Assembly (NCBI RefSeq): GCF_000745185.1
Contig: NZ_JQNJ01000001.1
Location: 4,074,501-4,138,500 of the forward strand
Length of the DNA: 64,000 nt
Direction: 5' to 3'
DNA from: Muricauda sp. MAR_2010_75
GTDB taxonomy: Bacteria; Bacteroidota; Bacteroidia; Flavobacteriales; Flavobacteriaceae
Position 1 is the first letter of the stretch, and the number at the start of each line of letters is the position of its first letter. Under the pieces are notes generated by a model. That model saw nothing but the letters and a program-made list of their open reading frames with translations. It was not told where the DNA came from and made no database searches. A program made the translations under genes and the position numbers. Shown here one piece after another: positions 26,585 to 35,083 of this stretch.

Positions 26585-27294
26585 TTTTTGGACTCTGGAG
26601 AAGCATTTTTCCATTTGTTGCTCAACTGGGCATAGTCGTAATCCAGCACGGATTTCTGTCGCTCCAACTGATTGGCCGCAAAGGCTCGCTGGAGAATATC
26701 TTCAATGAGGTAATCTTCATGGATGCTTTCAGGATGAAATTCTTCCTTAAGGCTAATTTTAAATAAACTTGCTGTGGTATTGTACCAAAAGGCCCGCCAA
26801 CCACTTCGCAGTTCTTTTACCAAATCAAATGCAGTTGTTCCCGTTTGGCGATAAATCAACTTCACCAAAATCTGACCTTCGGTACGGGTTAATTTTTTAA
26901 GCTCTTCTGAAAATTCCTCCTCAATAAATTTTTGCACCTTTCGGGTATATCGGCGTTGATGTCGTCTTTTTTTAATGTGATCCAAACTATCGTTCAGTTC
27001 CACCAAACGTTCTGCGGCCAATTTGGCATACGGATACACTTTTAAGGTTTTTCTGCGTAGTATAAAGTATCGAAGCCGCTCATTCCTATCAGCAAAATCC
27101 AGCTTACCAAAGAGGTAGACCTCTTCCAGTTCAATGGAGCTGTGAAGAATGGAATCTCCTTCAAACCGAACGTAATAATCTGTAATGGAATCGTTGGGGT
27201 TCAGCACAGAATCATTTTCAATTTCCTGTGAAAATCCCAATGCATAAAATGCCAAAAAAATAACAAGAAAGCATGTACGGCTCATCCGGTTCAT
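26581..27294 (-). CDS. DUF4294-type secreted protein
   Basis: 237 residues. MSRTCFLVIFLAFYALGFSQ is a signal peptide (the ATG at 27294 adds three residues). The mature protein contains ELEEVYLFGKLDFADRNERLRYFILRRKTLKVYPYAKLAAERL and EGQILVKLIYRQTGTTAFDLVKELRSGWRAFWYN, which define DUF4294 in Bacteroidota. Rich in charged residues, no catalytic motif seen. Probably periplasmic. Divergent from the M42 peptidase. Confidence 0.8.
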   Translation of the reverse strand: MNRMSRTCFLVIFLAFYALGFSQEIENDSVLNPNDSITDYYVRFEGDSILHSSIELEEVYLFGKLDFADRNERLRYFILRRKTLKVYPYAKLAAERLVELNDSLDHIKKRRHQRRYTRKVQKFIEEEFSEELKKLTRTEGQILVKLIYRQTGTTAFDLVKELRSGWRAFWYNTTASLFKISLKEEFHPESIHEDYLIEDILQRAFAANQLERQKSVLDYDYAQLSNKWKNASPESKN

Positions 27295-27362
27295 TTCTCA
27301 AAAGTCTTGCCAAATGTAAAGATAAAGGTAAGATTTGGTTATTAAATAAAAGTGAATATTAG

Positions 27363-27370
27363 TATGTTTG
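27363..27370 (+). promoter_or_regulatory. TAnnTTTG promoter box for the M42 peptidase gene
   Basis: TATGTTTG ends 17 bases before the ATG at 27388. Confidence 0.55.
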
Positions 27371-27387
27371 TGGACTAAATTAATCAC

Positions 27388-28476
27388 ATGGCAGCAGGAA
27401 AAATTATCAATGAGAAATCGCTTACGTTCCTTGAAAAATATTTAAACAATGCCTCCCCAACGGGTTATGAATGGGAAGGACAGAAAATTTGGATGGAGTA
27501 CCTAAAACCGTATGTGGATGACTTCATTACGGACACCTACGGAACCGCGGTTGCTGTTATCAATCCTGAGGCAAAATACAAAGTGGTTATTGAGGGGCAT
27601 TCCGATGAGATTTCTTGGTACGTCAATTATATTACTGACAATGGTTTGCTCTATGTTATTAGAAATGGAGGTAGTGATCATCAAATTGCACCTTCCAAAT
27701 GGGTGAACATCCATACCAAAAATGGCATTGTTAAGGGTGTCTTTGGGTGGCCGGCTATCCATACTAGGGACAAGGCCAAGGAGGAAACCCCAAAAATTGA
27801 GAATATTTTTATCGATATAGGAGCCAAGGACAAGGAAGAGGTGGAGAAAATGGGCGTTCATGTAGGCTGTGTAATTACCTACCCTGATGAATTCCATGTG
27901 TTGAACAAGGACAAATTCGTTTGCCGTGCACTGGACAACCGGGTTGGTGGCTTTATGATTGCCGAAGTGGCCCGTTTGCTGCATGAAAACAAAAAAGAGT
28001 TGCCATTTGGGCTATACATTACCAATTCAGTACAGGAGGAAATTGGATTGCGAGGTGCCGAGATGATTACCCAGACCATAAAGCCCAATGTGGCCATCGT
28101 AACAGATGTGTGCCATGACACTACCACCCCAATGATCGACAAAAAGAAAGAAGGTGAGACCATGATTGGGTCGGGGCCCGTAGTTTCTTATGCTCCAGCG
28201 GTACAGAACAAGCTTCGTGAACGCATTTTGGAAACCGCCGAGGCCAAAAAAATACCATTCCAGCGTTTGGCAGCTTCCCGCTATACAGGTACAGACACCG
28301 ATGCCTTCGCCTACAGCAATGGTGGTGTGGCCTCTGCCCTGATTTCCCTACCGTTACGTTATATGCATACTACGGTTGAGACAGTACACAAGGATGATGT
28401 TGAAAATGTGATCCGTTTGATCTACGAAACACTTTTGACGATCAAAGAGGGTGAGACGTTCAGTTATTTTGATTAA
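27388..28476 (+). CDS. M42-family metallo-aminopeptidase
   Basis: 362 residues. Two-metal aminopeptidase with the expected ligands: VVIEGHSDEISW (first His/Asp), CRALDNRVGGFM (bridging Asp), NSVQEEIGLRGA (catalytic and metal Glu) and VTDVCHDTT (Asp). It closes with the HTTVETVHKDDVENVIRL region containing the last His. Members trim peptides as large tetrahedral assemblies in the cytoplasm; the older name is glutamyl aminopeptidase/endoglucanase M. Repeat elements fill the gap to the Nudix gene. Confidence 0.93.
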   Translation: MAAGKIINEKSLTFLEKYLNNASPTGYEWEGQKIWMEYLKPYVDDFITDTYGTAVAVINPEAKYKVVIEGHSDEISWYVNYITDNGLLYVIRNGGSDHQIAPSKWVNIHTKNGIVKGVFGWPAIHTRDKAKEETPKIENIFIDIGAKDKEEVEKMGVHVGCVITYPDEFHVLNKDKFVCRALDNRVGGFMIAEVARLLHENKKELPFGLYITNSVQEEIGLRGAEMITQTIKPNVAIVTDVCHDTTTPMIDKKKEGETMIGSGPVVSYAPAVQNKLRERILETAEAKKIPFQRLAASRYTGTDTDAFAYSNGGVASALISLPLRYMHTTVETVHKDDVENVIRLIYETLLTIKEGETFSYFD

Positions 28477-28492
28477 AAATATCCGTTCAATC

Positions 28493-28599
28493 TGTCATTT
28501 CGAAGGAATTTGTGACTGAGAAATCTGAACCCATATTGAGTACATCTTAATTTTTTTAGATTTCTCAATCGATACTTCGTATCTCATTTCGAAATGACA
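28493..28599. repeat. Palindromic intergenic element, type A
   Basis: Perfect 12-base inverted ends TGTCATTTCGAA (28493-28504) and TTCGAAATGACA (28588-28599), with nested GAGAAATCT (28518-28526) and AGATTTCTC (28558-28566). The whole 107 bases can fold as one long hairpin. Related copies at 30689-30765 and, reduced, inside prmC. Confidence 0.85.
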
Positions 28600-28612
28600 A
28601 TACGTAAAACTT

Positions 28613-28688
28613 GTCATGCTGAACCTGTTTCAGCATCTCATACCTATTTTCCAAAATTAATGGGACCCTGAATCAAGTTCAGGGTGAC
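28613..28688. repeat. Palindromic intergenic element, type B
   Basis: Starts GTCATGCTGAAC and ends in TTCAGGGTGAC; CCCTGAA and TTCAGGG form a hairpin at 28665-28685. The same GTCATGCTGAAC start occurs at 30780, again directly after a type A element. Confidence 0.75.
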
Positions 28689-28695
28689 GAATTGC

Positions 28696-28703
28696 TATTT
28701 TTG
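28696..28703 (+). promoter_or_regulatory. TAnnTTTG promoter box for the Nudix gene
   Basis: TATTTTTG ends four bases before the ATG at 28708, predicting a leaderless mRNA. It lies 7 bases after the type B repeat. Confidence 0.6.
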
Positions 28704-28707
28704 TGTT

Positions 28708-29256
28708 ATGGATGAATGGGTAGACATTTTGGATGCAAACGGAAAACCAACAGGAGAATCCTGTTTAAAATCCGAAGCGCACCAAAAAGGGCTGTTACAT
28801 CCTACCGTTCATGTTTGGCTGTATACCAAAGACGGCAGGGTACTCATTCAACAACGTGGAAAGCACAAAGATACGCATCCATCCCTTTGGGATGTTTCCG
28901 TAGCGGGACATGTGTCATCGGGAGAGGATATAAAAACCGCTGCAGTACGCGAAGTTGAAGAGGAGGTTGGGCTGGCCATTTCCGAACAGGATTTGGAACC
29001 CATCGCCACTTTTAAGGCAATACATAAGATTTCCGAAGACTTTACCGATGCCGAATTTCACCATGTGTTTTTAAGTGAATTGAAAGAGCCCTTAAATCGT
29101 TTGACAAAACAAGACTCTGAAGTGGATGCCTTGGATTTGGTTCCCCTACTCCAATTTGCTGAAGAAACCTGGGGCATGGCAAATACCGGGAAATACGTTC
29201 CCCACGGTGTTGATTACTACAAAACCATCATCAAAGAAATTAAAAAGCGGCTTTAA
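28708..29256 (+). CDS. Nudix hydrolase (YfcD / IPP-isomerase-like group)
   Basis: 182 residues from ATG 28708. Residues about 3-20 (EWVDILDANGKPTGES) are the start of the group that includes YfcD and isopentenyl-diphosphate isomerase. The Nudix box GHVSSGEDIKTAAVREVEEE continuing VGL matches GX5EX7REUXEEXGU exactly. HPTVHVWLYTKDGRVLIQQR is the usual strand before it. Hydrolase of a nucleoside diphosphate linked to an unknown group; isomerase activity cannot be excluded. Overlaps the convergent hisS gene by 17 bases. Confidence 0.88.
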   Translation: MDEWVDILDANGKPTGESCLKSEAHQKGLLHPTVHVWLYTKDGRVLIQQRGKHKDTHPSLWDVSVAGHVSSGEDIKTAAVREVEEEVGLAISEQDLEPIATFKAIHKISEDFTDAEFHHVFLSELKEPLNRLTKQDSEVDALDLVPLLQFAEETWGMANTGKYVPHGVDYYKTIIKEIKKRL

Positions 29257-30628
29257 CGGTTTCGGCGAACTGTTCGGCTTCATCCAAGTTGTAGGCTTTT
29301 TGGTCTCCCGTTTTCATGTTTTTCACCACAAAAATACCTTGGGAAAGCTCTTGTTCCCCTAAAAGAATTACGTAAGGCACTCCCCTCTTATCGGCATATT
29401 TAAACTGCTTCTGCACTTTGGTATCCGTAGGATACAAATCGGCACGAAGCCCAGTTTTTCTTAGGGATGACACCAATTTGAGACCGGCCAAACCTTCTCC
29501 TTTCCCGAAATTAAGACAAAGTACGTCCAAAGATGTATCCAGACTGTCAGGAAACAAGTTCAATTCCTCCAAGACCAGATAGATTCGGTCCAACCCGAAG
29601 GAAATACCAACACCACTCACATCTTTCAAGCCAAAAATACCGGTAAGGTCATCGTAACGACCACCGCCACCAATGGAACCCATACTAACACCTTCTGGTG
29701 CAGACACCTCAAAAATGGCCCCTGTGTAGTAGTTGAGGCCTCGGGCCAAAGTTACATCCAATTGCAAGCTTGTGGATTGTAATCCAACCGCTTCCACCGT
29801 AGTAATGATTTCTTCCAAATCGGCCACTCCTTGTTGCCCGATTTCAGAATCGGAGAGTAATATTTTTAATTCCGCCAGTTGTTCAGAAGCCGAACCTGAC
29901 ATGGAAAACAGGGGCTGGGCCTTGGCGATGGCAGTTTCAGATATGCCCTTTTCCAACATTTCGGCCTTAACCTTCTCCTCTCCTATTTTATCAAGTTTGT
30001 CCAAAGCGACAGTGAAATCTATTAAGAGATGCTTGGCACCGATGACTTCAGCAATGCCGGAAAGAATTTTTCGGTTATTGATTTTGATGGTGGCACCCTT
30101 CAGACCCAAATCGGTGAAGACGGCATCGTACAGTTGTACAAATTCCACTTCTTGTAATAGGGAATCCGCCCCAACCACATCGGCATCACATTGGTAAAAC
30201 TCACGAAAACGCCCTTTTTGCGGCCGGTCTGCCCGCCAAACGGGTTGTATTTGATAACGTTTAAAGGGAAAATCAATCTCATTCTGGTGCATTACCACAT
30301 AGCGCGCAAAAGGAACCGTAAGATCGTAACGGAGTGCCTTTTCGGAAATTTTAGGAGTCAGTGAAGCAGAATTTTTGGAGCTATAAGTCACATCATCCAC
30401 TTTAGAAATAAAATCCCCAGAATTCAAGATCTTAAAAATCAAGCGGTCTCCCTCATCCCCATATTTTCCCATCAACGTCTCCGAATTTTCAAAAGACGGG
30501 GTCTCTATCGGCTGGAAACCATAGGCTTCAAAATGCTTTTTTATGGTCTGGATGATATAGTTGCGCTTGGCCACTTCTGCTGGCGAAAAGTCTCGGGTTC
30601 CTTTGGGTATGGATGGTTTCTGTGCCAT
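29240..30628 (-). CDS. hisS: Histidyl-tRNA synthetase
   Basis: 462 residues. Class II motifs are in order: motif 1 region KGTRDFSPAE through FQPIETPSFENSE; motif 2 FKRYQIQPVWRADRPQKGRFREFYQCD; the histidine signature LARGLNYYTGAIFEV; motif 3 GVGISFGLDRIYLVLEE; and a C-terminal anticodon-binding domain. Charges tRNA-His. The ATG at 30628 gives the usual MAQKPSIPKGTRDF start. Repeat elements lie just upstream of its promoter box. Confidence 0.98.
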   Translation of the reverse strand: MAQKPSIPKGTRDFSPAEVAKRNYIIQTIKKHFEAYGFQPIETPSFENSETLMGKYGDEGDRLIFKILNSGDFISKVDDVTYSSKNSASLTPKISEKALRYDLTVPFARYVVMHQNEIDFPFKRYQIQPVWRADRPQKGRFREFYQCDADVVGADSLLQEVEFVQLYDAVFTDLGLKGATIKINNRKILSGIAEVIGAKHLLIDFTVALDKLDKIGEEKVKAEMLEKGISETAIAKAQPLFSMSGSASEQLAELKILLSDSEIGQQGVADLEEIITTVEAVGLQSTSLQLDVTLARGLNYYTGAIFEVSAPEGVSMGSIGGGGRYDDLTGIFGLKDVSGVGISFGLDRIYLVLEELNLFPDSLDTSLDVLCLNFGKGEGLAGLKLVSSLRKTGLRADLYPTDTKVQKQFKYADKRGVPYVILLGEQELSQGIFVVKNMKTGDQKAYNLDEAEQFAETVKAAF

Positions 30629-30647
30629 GAAATCTTAAATTCTCGTG

Positions 30648-30655
30648 CAAATATA
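30648..30655 (-). promoter_or_regulatory. TAnnTTTG promoter box (minus) for hisS
   Basis: Plus-strand CAAATATA, read as TATATTTG, ends 19 bases before the hisS ATG. Confidence 0.55.
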
Positions 30656-30688
30656 AGGGGTTTGTTAATTGTATTAAGTGAGGTAGCT

Positions 30689-30765
30689 GTCATTTCGAAC
30701 GAATGTGAGAAATCTGTTCGAATTTGAGATTTCTCGTCGCTCATACTTCGCTCTGTCTAAATGAC
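30689..30765. repeat. Palindromic intergenic element, type A, second copy
   Basis: GTCATTT start and AAATGAC end, with GAGAAATC and GATTTCTC nested inside. Same design as 28493-28599 but 30 bases shorter. Confidence 0.8.
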
Positions 30766-30778
30766 TAGGATTGATAGA

Positions 30779-30850
30779 TGTCATGCTGAACGAAGTGAAG
30801 CATCTCAAAAAAATTAGATTCTTCAATCGAAGTGCTCTTTCAGAATGACA
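30779..30850. repeat. Palindromic intergenic element, type B, second copy
   Basis: TGTCATGCTGAACGAAGTG opens and TTTCAGAATGACA closes; AAGCATCT and AGATTCTT lie between. Follows the type A element in the same order as at 28493-28688. Confidence 0.75.
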
Positions 30851-30852
30851 TT

Positions 30853-30885
30853 TTGTACTTGAACTTGTTCTTAAACTTGAGTTTT
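30853..30885. repeat. CAAGNN-family hexamer repeat (reverse orientation)
   Basis: ACTTGAACTTGTTCTTAAAC followed by TTGAG; on the minus strand CTCAAG, AAGAAC and CAAGTTCAAG units. Adjacent to the type B element and the end of the DUF6495-like gene. Confidence 0.6.
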
Positions 30886-30887
30886 TA

Positions 30888-31358
30888 TCACTCCATAATC
30901 TGCTCAAACCACTGGTAGAGCTCTCCTTTGGTAATGACCGCACCTTGTTTGATGATTTCAAACTTGTCTGCATTCTTATCCTCTCCATAGGCCTTTGAAG
31001 CGGTGAGGTATTCCACAAAATCAGACTGGAAATTCCGTTTGAACCAGTCAAACCCCACTTTGGTGCGCAGGTCAATCTCCGGGTTCATCACTTTAACGGA
31101 TAGCAGTTTCATTTCTTTATCGGTCAAGTGAAAAAGGTGCATGTGCCGTTCGGAAACATTTTCCAGATATTCCACTTTGGAAAGTACGCCTTCCCAAATC
31201 AAATCGCTAAACACGTCAATCTCCTCTTCGGCCACTTCGGGCTTTTCTTGTTTGATGGTTTTCCACTCCGCTGCGGTGATGGACTGTGTGGCCAAAAAAT
31301 TAATGAATTCGGGATGTAACTCCTCCAACTGTTCTTTAGAAAGCCTTTTGTATTTCAT
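30888..31358 (-). CDS. DUF6495-like protein
   Basis: 156 residues from ATG 31358 (MKYKRLSKEQLEELHPEF); an ATG seven codons upstream adds MKNRIQQ. Highly charged, predicted helical, with LATQSITAAEWKTIKQEKP, DVFSDLIWEGVLSKVEYL and EIIKQGAVITKGELYQWFE. No signal peptide or membrane helix. It resembles a flavobacterial family of unknown function I associate with DUF6495. The promoter box upstream at 31444 suggests an independent unit. Confidence 0.7.
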   Translation of the reverse strand: MKYKRLSKEQLEELHPEFINFLATQSITAAEWKTIKQEKPEVAEEEIDVFSDLIWEGVLSKVEYLENVSERHMHLFHLTDKEMKLLSVKVMNPEIDLRTKVGFDWFKRNFQSDFVEYLTASKAYGEDKNADKFEIIKQGAVITKGELYQWFEQIME

Positions 31359-31443
31359 CTGCTGTATTCTATTTTTCAAAGGTCAGATGTAATTCGCTCA
31401 AAATTCATATCAAGCTCATATTCCTCTGGCTCATTTCATGCTG

Positions 31444-31451
31444 CAAAAATA
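31444..31451 (-). promoter_or_regulatory. TAnnTTTG promoter box (minus) for the DUF6495-like gene
   Basis: Plus-strand CAAAAATA, read as TATTTTTG, lies 85 bases upstream of the start and just after the receptor terminator. Confidence 0.5.
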
Positions 31452-31453
31452 AA

Positions 31454-31480
31454 AAAGGCAGTGCTTATGCACCGCCTTTA
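31454..31480 (-). terminator. Rho-independent terminator of the Oar-like receptor gene
   Basis: AAAGGCAGTGC pairs with GCACCGCCTTT (one mismatch) over a TTAT loop; an A-run on the plus strand becomes the U-tract for minus transcription. Confidence 0.85.
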
Positions 31481-31499
31481 TTCATTTTTTTGTCCCAAA

Positions 31500-34400
31500 C
31501 TAGTTGAAGATATAACGTACACCAAATTGTGCTTGCCATCTGGACAATAAACTGGTGTCCGAACTAAAAGTTTCCGTTAAGTTGGGGTCAAATGTATAGG
31601 TTGGATTATTATTGTCATCCACAGTAACCCCCAAAACCTGTTGGTTGGTGGGAATATCGATCACACCCCAATCCGAGCTGATTAAATTTCCCACATTCAA
31701 CACATCCAAACTCAATTGTAAGGTGTTCTTTGGGGCCAGTTTTATATCCTGAAGTACTTTTAAATCCCACCGACCACGCCAAGGAGCCAACGCACCATAA
31801 CGTTCAGCATACTCTCCTCTATGATCACTTAAATAATCATCTTGTTGGATGAACGCTTCAAAGGCCTCCGCCTGTCCGGCGCCACTAAAGGTCATTTGAC
31901 CAACTTCAGCAGCAGTGGGAATGTAAAGCAAATCGTTGATACTGGATCCATCACCATTGATGTCACCCCCATACAAATAGTTGAATCGACCTCCTTGCGC
32001 ATATTCAAAAAAGGTGGAAACGGTGGTTCCTGTTTTAAAGACTTTGGAAATTACCCCAATAAATCGATGCGTATCGCCATATCTGGAATAGGAAAGCACA
32101 TCATCATTGGCATTGGCCGAAACGGCATTGGCCGCAAAGGCATCGCCCGTAATCTCCGCTTCAATGGAGTTTACATCCTTTGAATTTAAGTAACTGTATG
32201 CCAGACTTGCATAAAGCCCATTATCCCAAGTTTTTTGACCCTTGAACACAGCATTCCATATTCTTCCTTTGTCCGAGTTGGAAAACACATAGGCATTATT
32301 GATCAAATCATCAGCGGCATAAATGGGTCTGTTGTCCACCCCTTGCAACGTTTCCGAGGGAGGTAAAAGTCCCCAGTTTTGCACATGCGGACCGTTTACA
32401 TCTTTGGAATAGGACAAATCTGTGGTGATTATAATCCCATTTTCCATACGATAATCGGCCCCTAAACTACTTCTCCAAACCTGCGGCCATTTAAAATTAG
32501 GATCAACCACTTGATAAAAGAACACATTGGGATTGGCAATTTGATTTCCAAGCCATACAAATGGGAAGCGTCCCGTAAAGATACCGGAACCACCTCGTAA
32601 TTGGAATGAATTGTCGCCATGAACATCCCAGTTGAATCCAACTCTGGGTGAAATCAACCAATCGTCTGTAGGCATTTTAGTGGAATCAAAGAAGACTGTT
32701 TCGCCATTATTAGGGTTCTGATAGGGAATATCTGGTACGTAGGCGGGAGCCACATCGATAACGTCTTGGGCCTTATCCGAAGAATCAAAATACAACGGTT
32801 TGTCAACTCGAATTCCATAGGTGAGCTTAAAATTTTCCGTGGCATTCCATTCGTCCTGTACATAAAAGGCGAGCTGACCTACATTGGTCTCCGCCAAGGC
32901 CCATCCTCCCAGGTTTCCTTCCCCGGCTGTATTTAAAGCATTGTCTGCAGCGATTGCAGCATCAAAAGCATCTTGATAAAAGGCTACTAGACTAGCTTCG
33001 TTATTGGGGTCTCTGAAATCAGCAATGGAACCCGTTGGAAAAAACACCCCTTGTGCTCCGTAAGCCCCTAAGTTGAAGGAGTTGTCAAACTCGAACTTTT
33101 CAAATGAGAATCCTACAGTGAAGGTATGGTCCCCTTTAAAAAAGTTAAGGTTATTGGTCAACTGAAATACTTTCTGGTCCAACCGGTTGTGGATAGAGAA
33201 AGGTTCGTGACCCGCTATGATGTAATTGGAACTTCCATTTTCATCCAATAAGGTTATGGTTGGTGCTGGGCTTGACTTTGGATTTCTGAAATCGTCAAAA
33301 TGGGTATAGCCCACCTGTAGTTTGTTAATGGCCTCATCGGAAAGTGTTGAGTTCAATTCCAACTGAACGGACTGAATCTTGTTGTTGATCTCATATCCTG
33401 CATTTTCAAACTGAAGGGTGGACAGATTAGGCCCTCTAAAGCCCAATGCGGTTGGGTGGGCTGGTTTTTCTTTGGATGCATCCAAAAAATTATAGATGAT
33501 GGCCAATCTGTTATTTTCATTGATGTTCCAATCCAACTTGAAGATACCTTTGGTGGATTCTTGGTCAAAATTGAAACCTTCATACCTTCCAGGGTTGTAA
33601 AATTGCCCATCTCCGATGGAAACTTGACTCAAAATATTGGAGACTAGTTCAAAATCCGAGGCCAGGACCCTAGATTCGTTAATACTGCCGGTTCCTCTGT
33701 TGGGCACAAACCCTGCGCTTCCCAAATCGGTTCGGTCATCTTTTTCAAAGTTGGCAAAGAAGAACAATTTGTTCTTTACAATAGGCCCTCCAATACTGAT
33801 ACCGTATTGGGTTTGGCTCAAATCTGCCTTGAATACATCATCACCCTTTATTTTACCTCCAGTAAGGTCTTCGTTTCTATAAAAACCATACACCGTTCCA
33901 TAGAATTCATTGGTACCACTTTTAGTAACGGCGTTTACAGAAGCCCCCGTAAAACCAGATTGGGTAACATCATATGGTGCCGTGGTCACTTGAATCTGGT
34001 CAATGGCATCTATGGAAATGGGGTTGGCATCCGTCTGTCCTCCGGGTTGGGCGGCATCCAATCCAAATGGGTTATTGAAGATGGCTCCGTCCAGAGAGAA
34101 ATTATTGAATTGATCATTTCGTCCTCCAAATGATCCATTGCTTGCCGTGGGTTCCAAACGTGTAAAATCATTGGTAGACCTGGTAATTGTAGGCAACCGG
34201 GTCAATTCTCTGCGACCAACACTGGTCTCAGCACCTGTGCGGTCACTGCCAAAGGTGCCGGACTGATCGGAAACGACCACCACTTCATCCAGTTGTTGAC
34301 TGTCCGAAACCAAGACCACATCAAAATTGAAAGTTTTCCCCAATGTGAGGAAAATATCATTTTGGGTATTGGTTTTAAATCCCACATAAGATATGGTAAC

Positions 34401-34631
34401 TTCATAAGGGCCACCTACTCTCAAGTTCAATAGATTATAGCGGCCTTCTTCGTTGGTAATGGCACCATACCGCGTTCCGGTTGGAGTGTGTACCGCCACT
34501 ACATTGGCCCCCAATAATGGTTCTTGTTGGTCATCAAGTACTGTACCCCTAATGTTTGAGGTAGTAACTTGTGAAATTGCAGAAGTAAGTGCCATAAAGA
34601 GCAGCACTCCCAAGATTAAGAATTTCTTCAT
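31500..34631 (-). CDS. Oar-like TonB-dependent outer-membrane protein
   Basis: 1043 residues from ATG 34631, which starts MKKFLILGVLLFMALTSAISQ, a signal peptide; an ATG 20 codons upstream adds sequence without signal character. A carboxypeptidase-regulatory-like domain (TSNIRGTVLDDQQEPLLGANV) is followed by a plug (RRELTRLPTITRSTNDFTRL, QIQVTTAPYDVTQSGFTGASV, VTKSGTNEFYGTVYGFYRNE) and a long beta-barrel ending WQAQFGVRYIFN. This matches Oar/OmpA-related receptors implicated in surface adhesion and protein secretion in Myxococcus and Bacteroidota. Ligand unknown. Upstream lies the rplI pseudogene. Confidence 0.9.
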   Translation of the reverse strand: MKKFLILGVLLFMALTSAISQVTTSNIRGTVLDDQQEPLLGANVVAVHTPTGTRYGAITNEEGRYNLLNLRVGGPYEVTISYVGFKTNTQNDIFLTLGKTFNFDVVLVSDSQQLDEVVVVSDQSGTFGSDRTGAETSVGRRELTRLPTITRSTNDFTRLEPTASNGSFGGRNDQFNNFSLDGAIFNNPFGLDAAQPGGQTDANPISIDAIDQIQVTTAPYDVTQSGFTGASVNAVTKSGTNEFYGTVYGFYRNEDLTGGKIKGDDVFKADLSQTQYGISIGGPIVKNKLFFFANFEKDDRTDLGSAGFVPNRGTGSINESRVLASDFELVSNILSQVSIGDGQFYNPGRYEGFNFDQESTKGIFKLDWNINENNRLAIIYNFLDASKEKPAHPTALGFRGPNLSTLQFENAGYEINNKIQSVQLELNSTLSDEAINKLQVGYTHFDDFRNPKSSPAPTITLLDENGSSNYIIAGHEPFSIHNRLDQKVFQLTNNLNFFKGDHTFTVGFSFEKFEFDNSFNLGAYGAQGVFFPTGSIADFRDPNNEASLVAFYQDAFDAAIAADNALNTAGEGNLGGWALAETNVGQLAFYVQDEWNATENFKLTYGIRVDKPLYFDSSDKAQDVIDVAPAYVPDIPYQNPNNGETVFFDSTKMPTDDWLISPRVGFNWDVHGDNSFQLRGGSGIFTGRFPFVWLGNQIANPNVFFYQVVDPNFKWPQVWRSSLGADYRMENGIIITTDLSYSKDVNGPHVQNWGLLPPSETLQGVDNRPIYAADDLINNAYVFSNSDKGRIWNAVFKGQKTWDNGLYASLAYSYLNSKDVNSIEAEITGDAFAANAVSANANDDVLSYSRYGDTHRFIGVISKVFKTGTTVSTFFEYAQGGRFNYLYGGDINGDGSSINDLLYIPTAAEVGQMTFSGAGQAEAFEAFIQQDDYLSDHRGEYAERYGALAPWRGRWDLKVLQDIKLAPKNTLQLSLDVLNVGNLISSDWGVIDIPTNQQVLGVTVDDNNNPTYTFDPNLTETFSSDTSLLSRWQAQFGVRYIFN

Positions 34632-34679
34632 ACGTGTTGAGTTTAAGTTGTTTGAGTGCTGACAATATAGACAAAAAAA

Positions 34680-34701
34680 AGAGCTATGCACGCATAGCTC
34701 T
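34680..34701 (-). terminator. Duplicated terminator of the rplI pseudogene
   Basis: AGAGCTATG-CACG-CATAGCTCT, a perfect hairpin, with an A-run on its left that is the U-tract for minus transcription. It resembles the terminator of intact rplI at 35572-35608 in stem sequence and position. Confidence 0.75.
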
Positions 34702-34729
34702 TAACAAGTTATTAACGGAAAAATAATGT

Positions 34730-34985
34730 TTATTTCGCTTCGGCAATCACCTCAAAAGGAAATTCAACAACTACTTCTCTGTGAAGTCTGATGATGGCCC
34801 CACCTTTACTATTGATAAACTTTCTATCAATTTAGTGTCCCTCTTTATCCAAAGAGGCAGCAAGGTCGATTGTGGTTACGGAGCCAAACAATTTATCACC
34901 TGCACCAACCTTGGCTGGGATACGGCTTTCCACCAAAACCTTTTTCGCAGAAGGGGTGGCCCAAGAGGCCAAACGGTAGAATCCA
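34730..34985 (-). pseudogene. Decayed second copy of rplI (ribosomal protein L9)
   Basis: Minus-strand DNA here aligns with rplI at 35633-36085. Over the longest block (about 127 bases) I count seven differences. The C-terminus still reads IIRLHREVVVEFPFEVIAEAK-like sequence ending at the TAA at 34730. Damage: an in-frame 27-base deletion removing the KRVGPYEA part; a CAA-to-TAA nonsense codon at 34832-34834 (the glutamine before IDRK); a deletion of roughly 90 bases joining KKVL to RIPAKV; and a lost or scrambled N-terminus around LASWATPSAKK. It cannot make L9. The DUF4168 gene now separates it from intact rplI. Confidence 0.9.
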
Positions 34986-35083
34986 TACTGTTTTCATTAA
35001 GGTACAGTTAACAGCCATATTTTGGGAAGCGCCTTAATTTATTGTAGTTTCGGAAAATAACATTTACGAAAAACACATATAGA

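Noticed and set aside
28493..30850. Insertion sequence or MITE with transposase
   Set aside because: The elements have inverted ends but no target-site duplication that I can see and no transposase gene in the window; kept as repeats only.
34733..35010. Open plus-strand frame over the rplI remnant as a real gene
   Set aside because: The frame is the antisense of degraded L9 sequence; an equivalent frame exists antisense to intact rplI.
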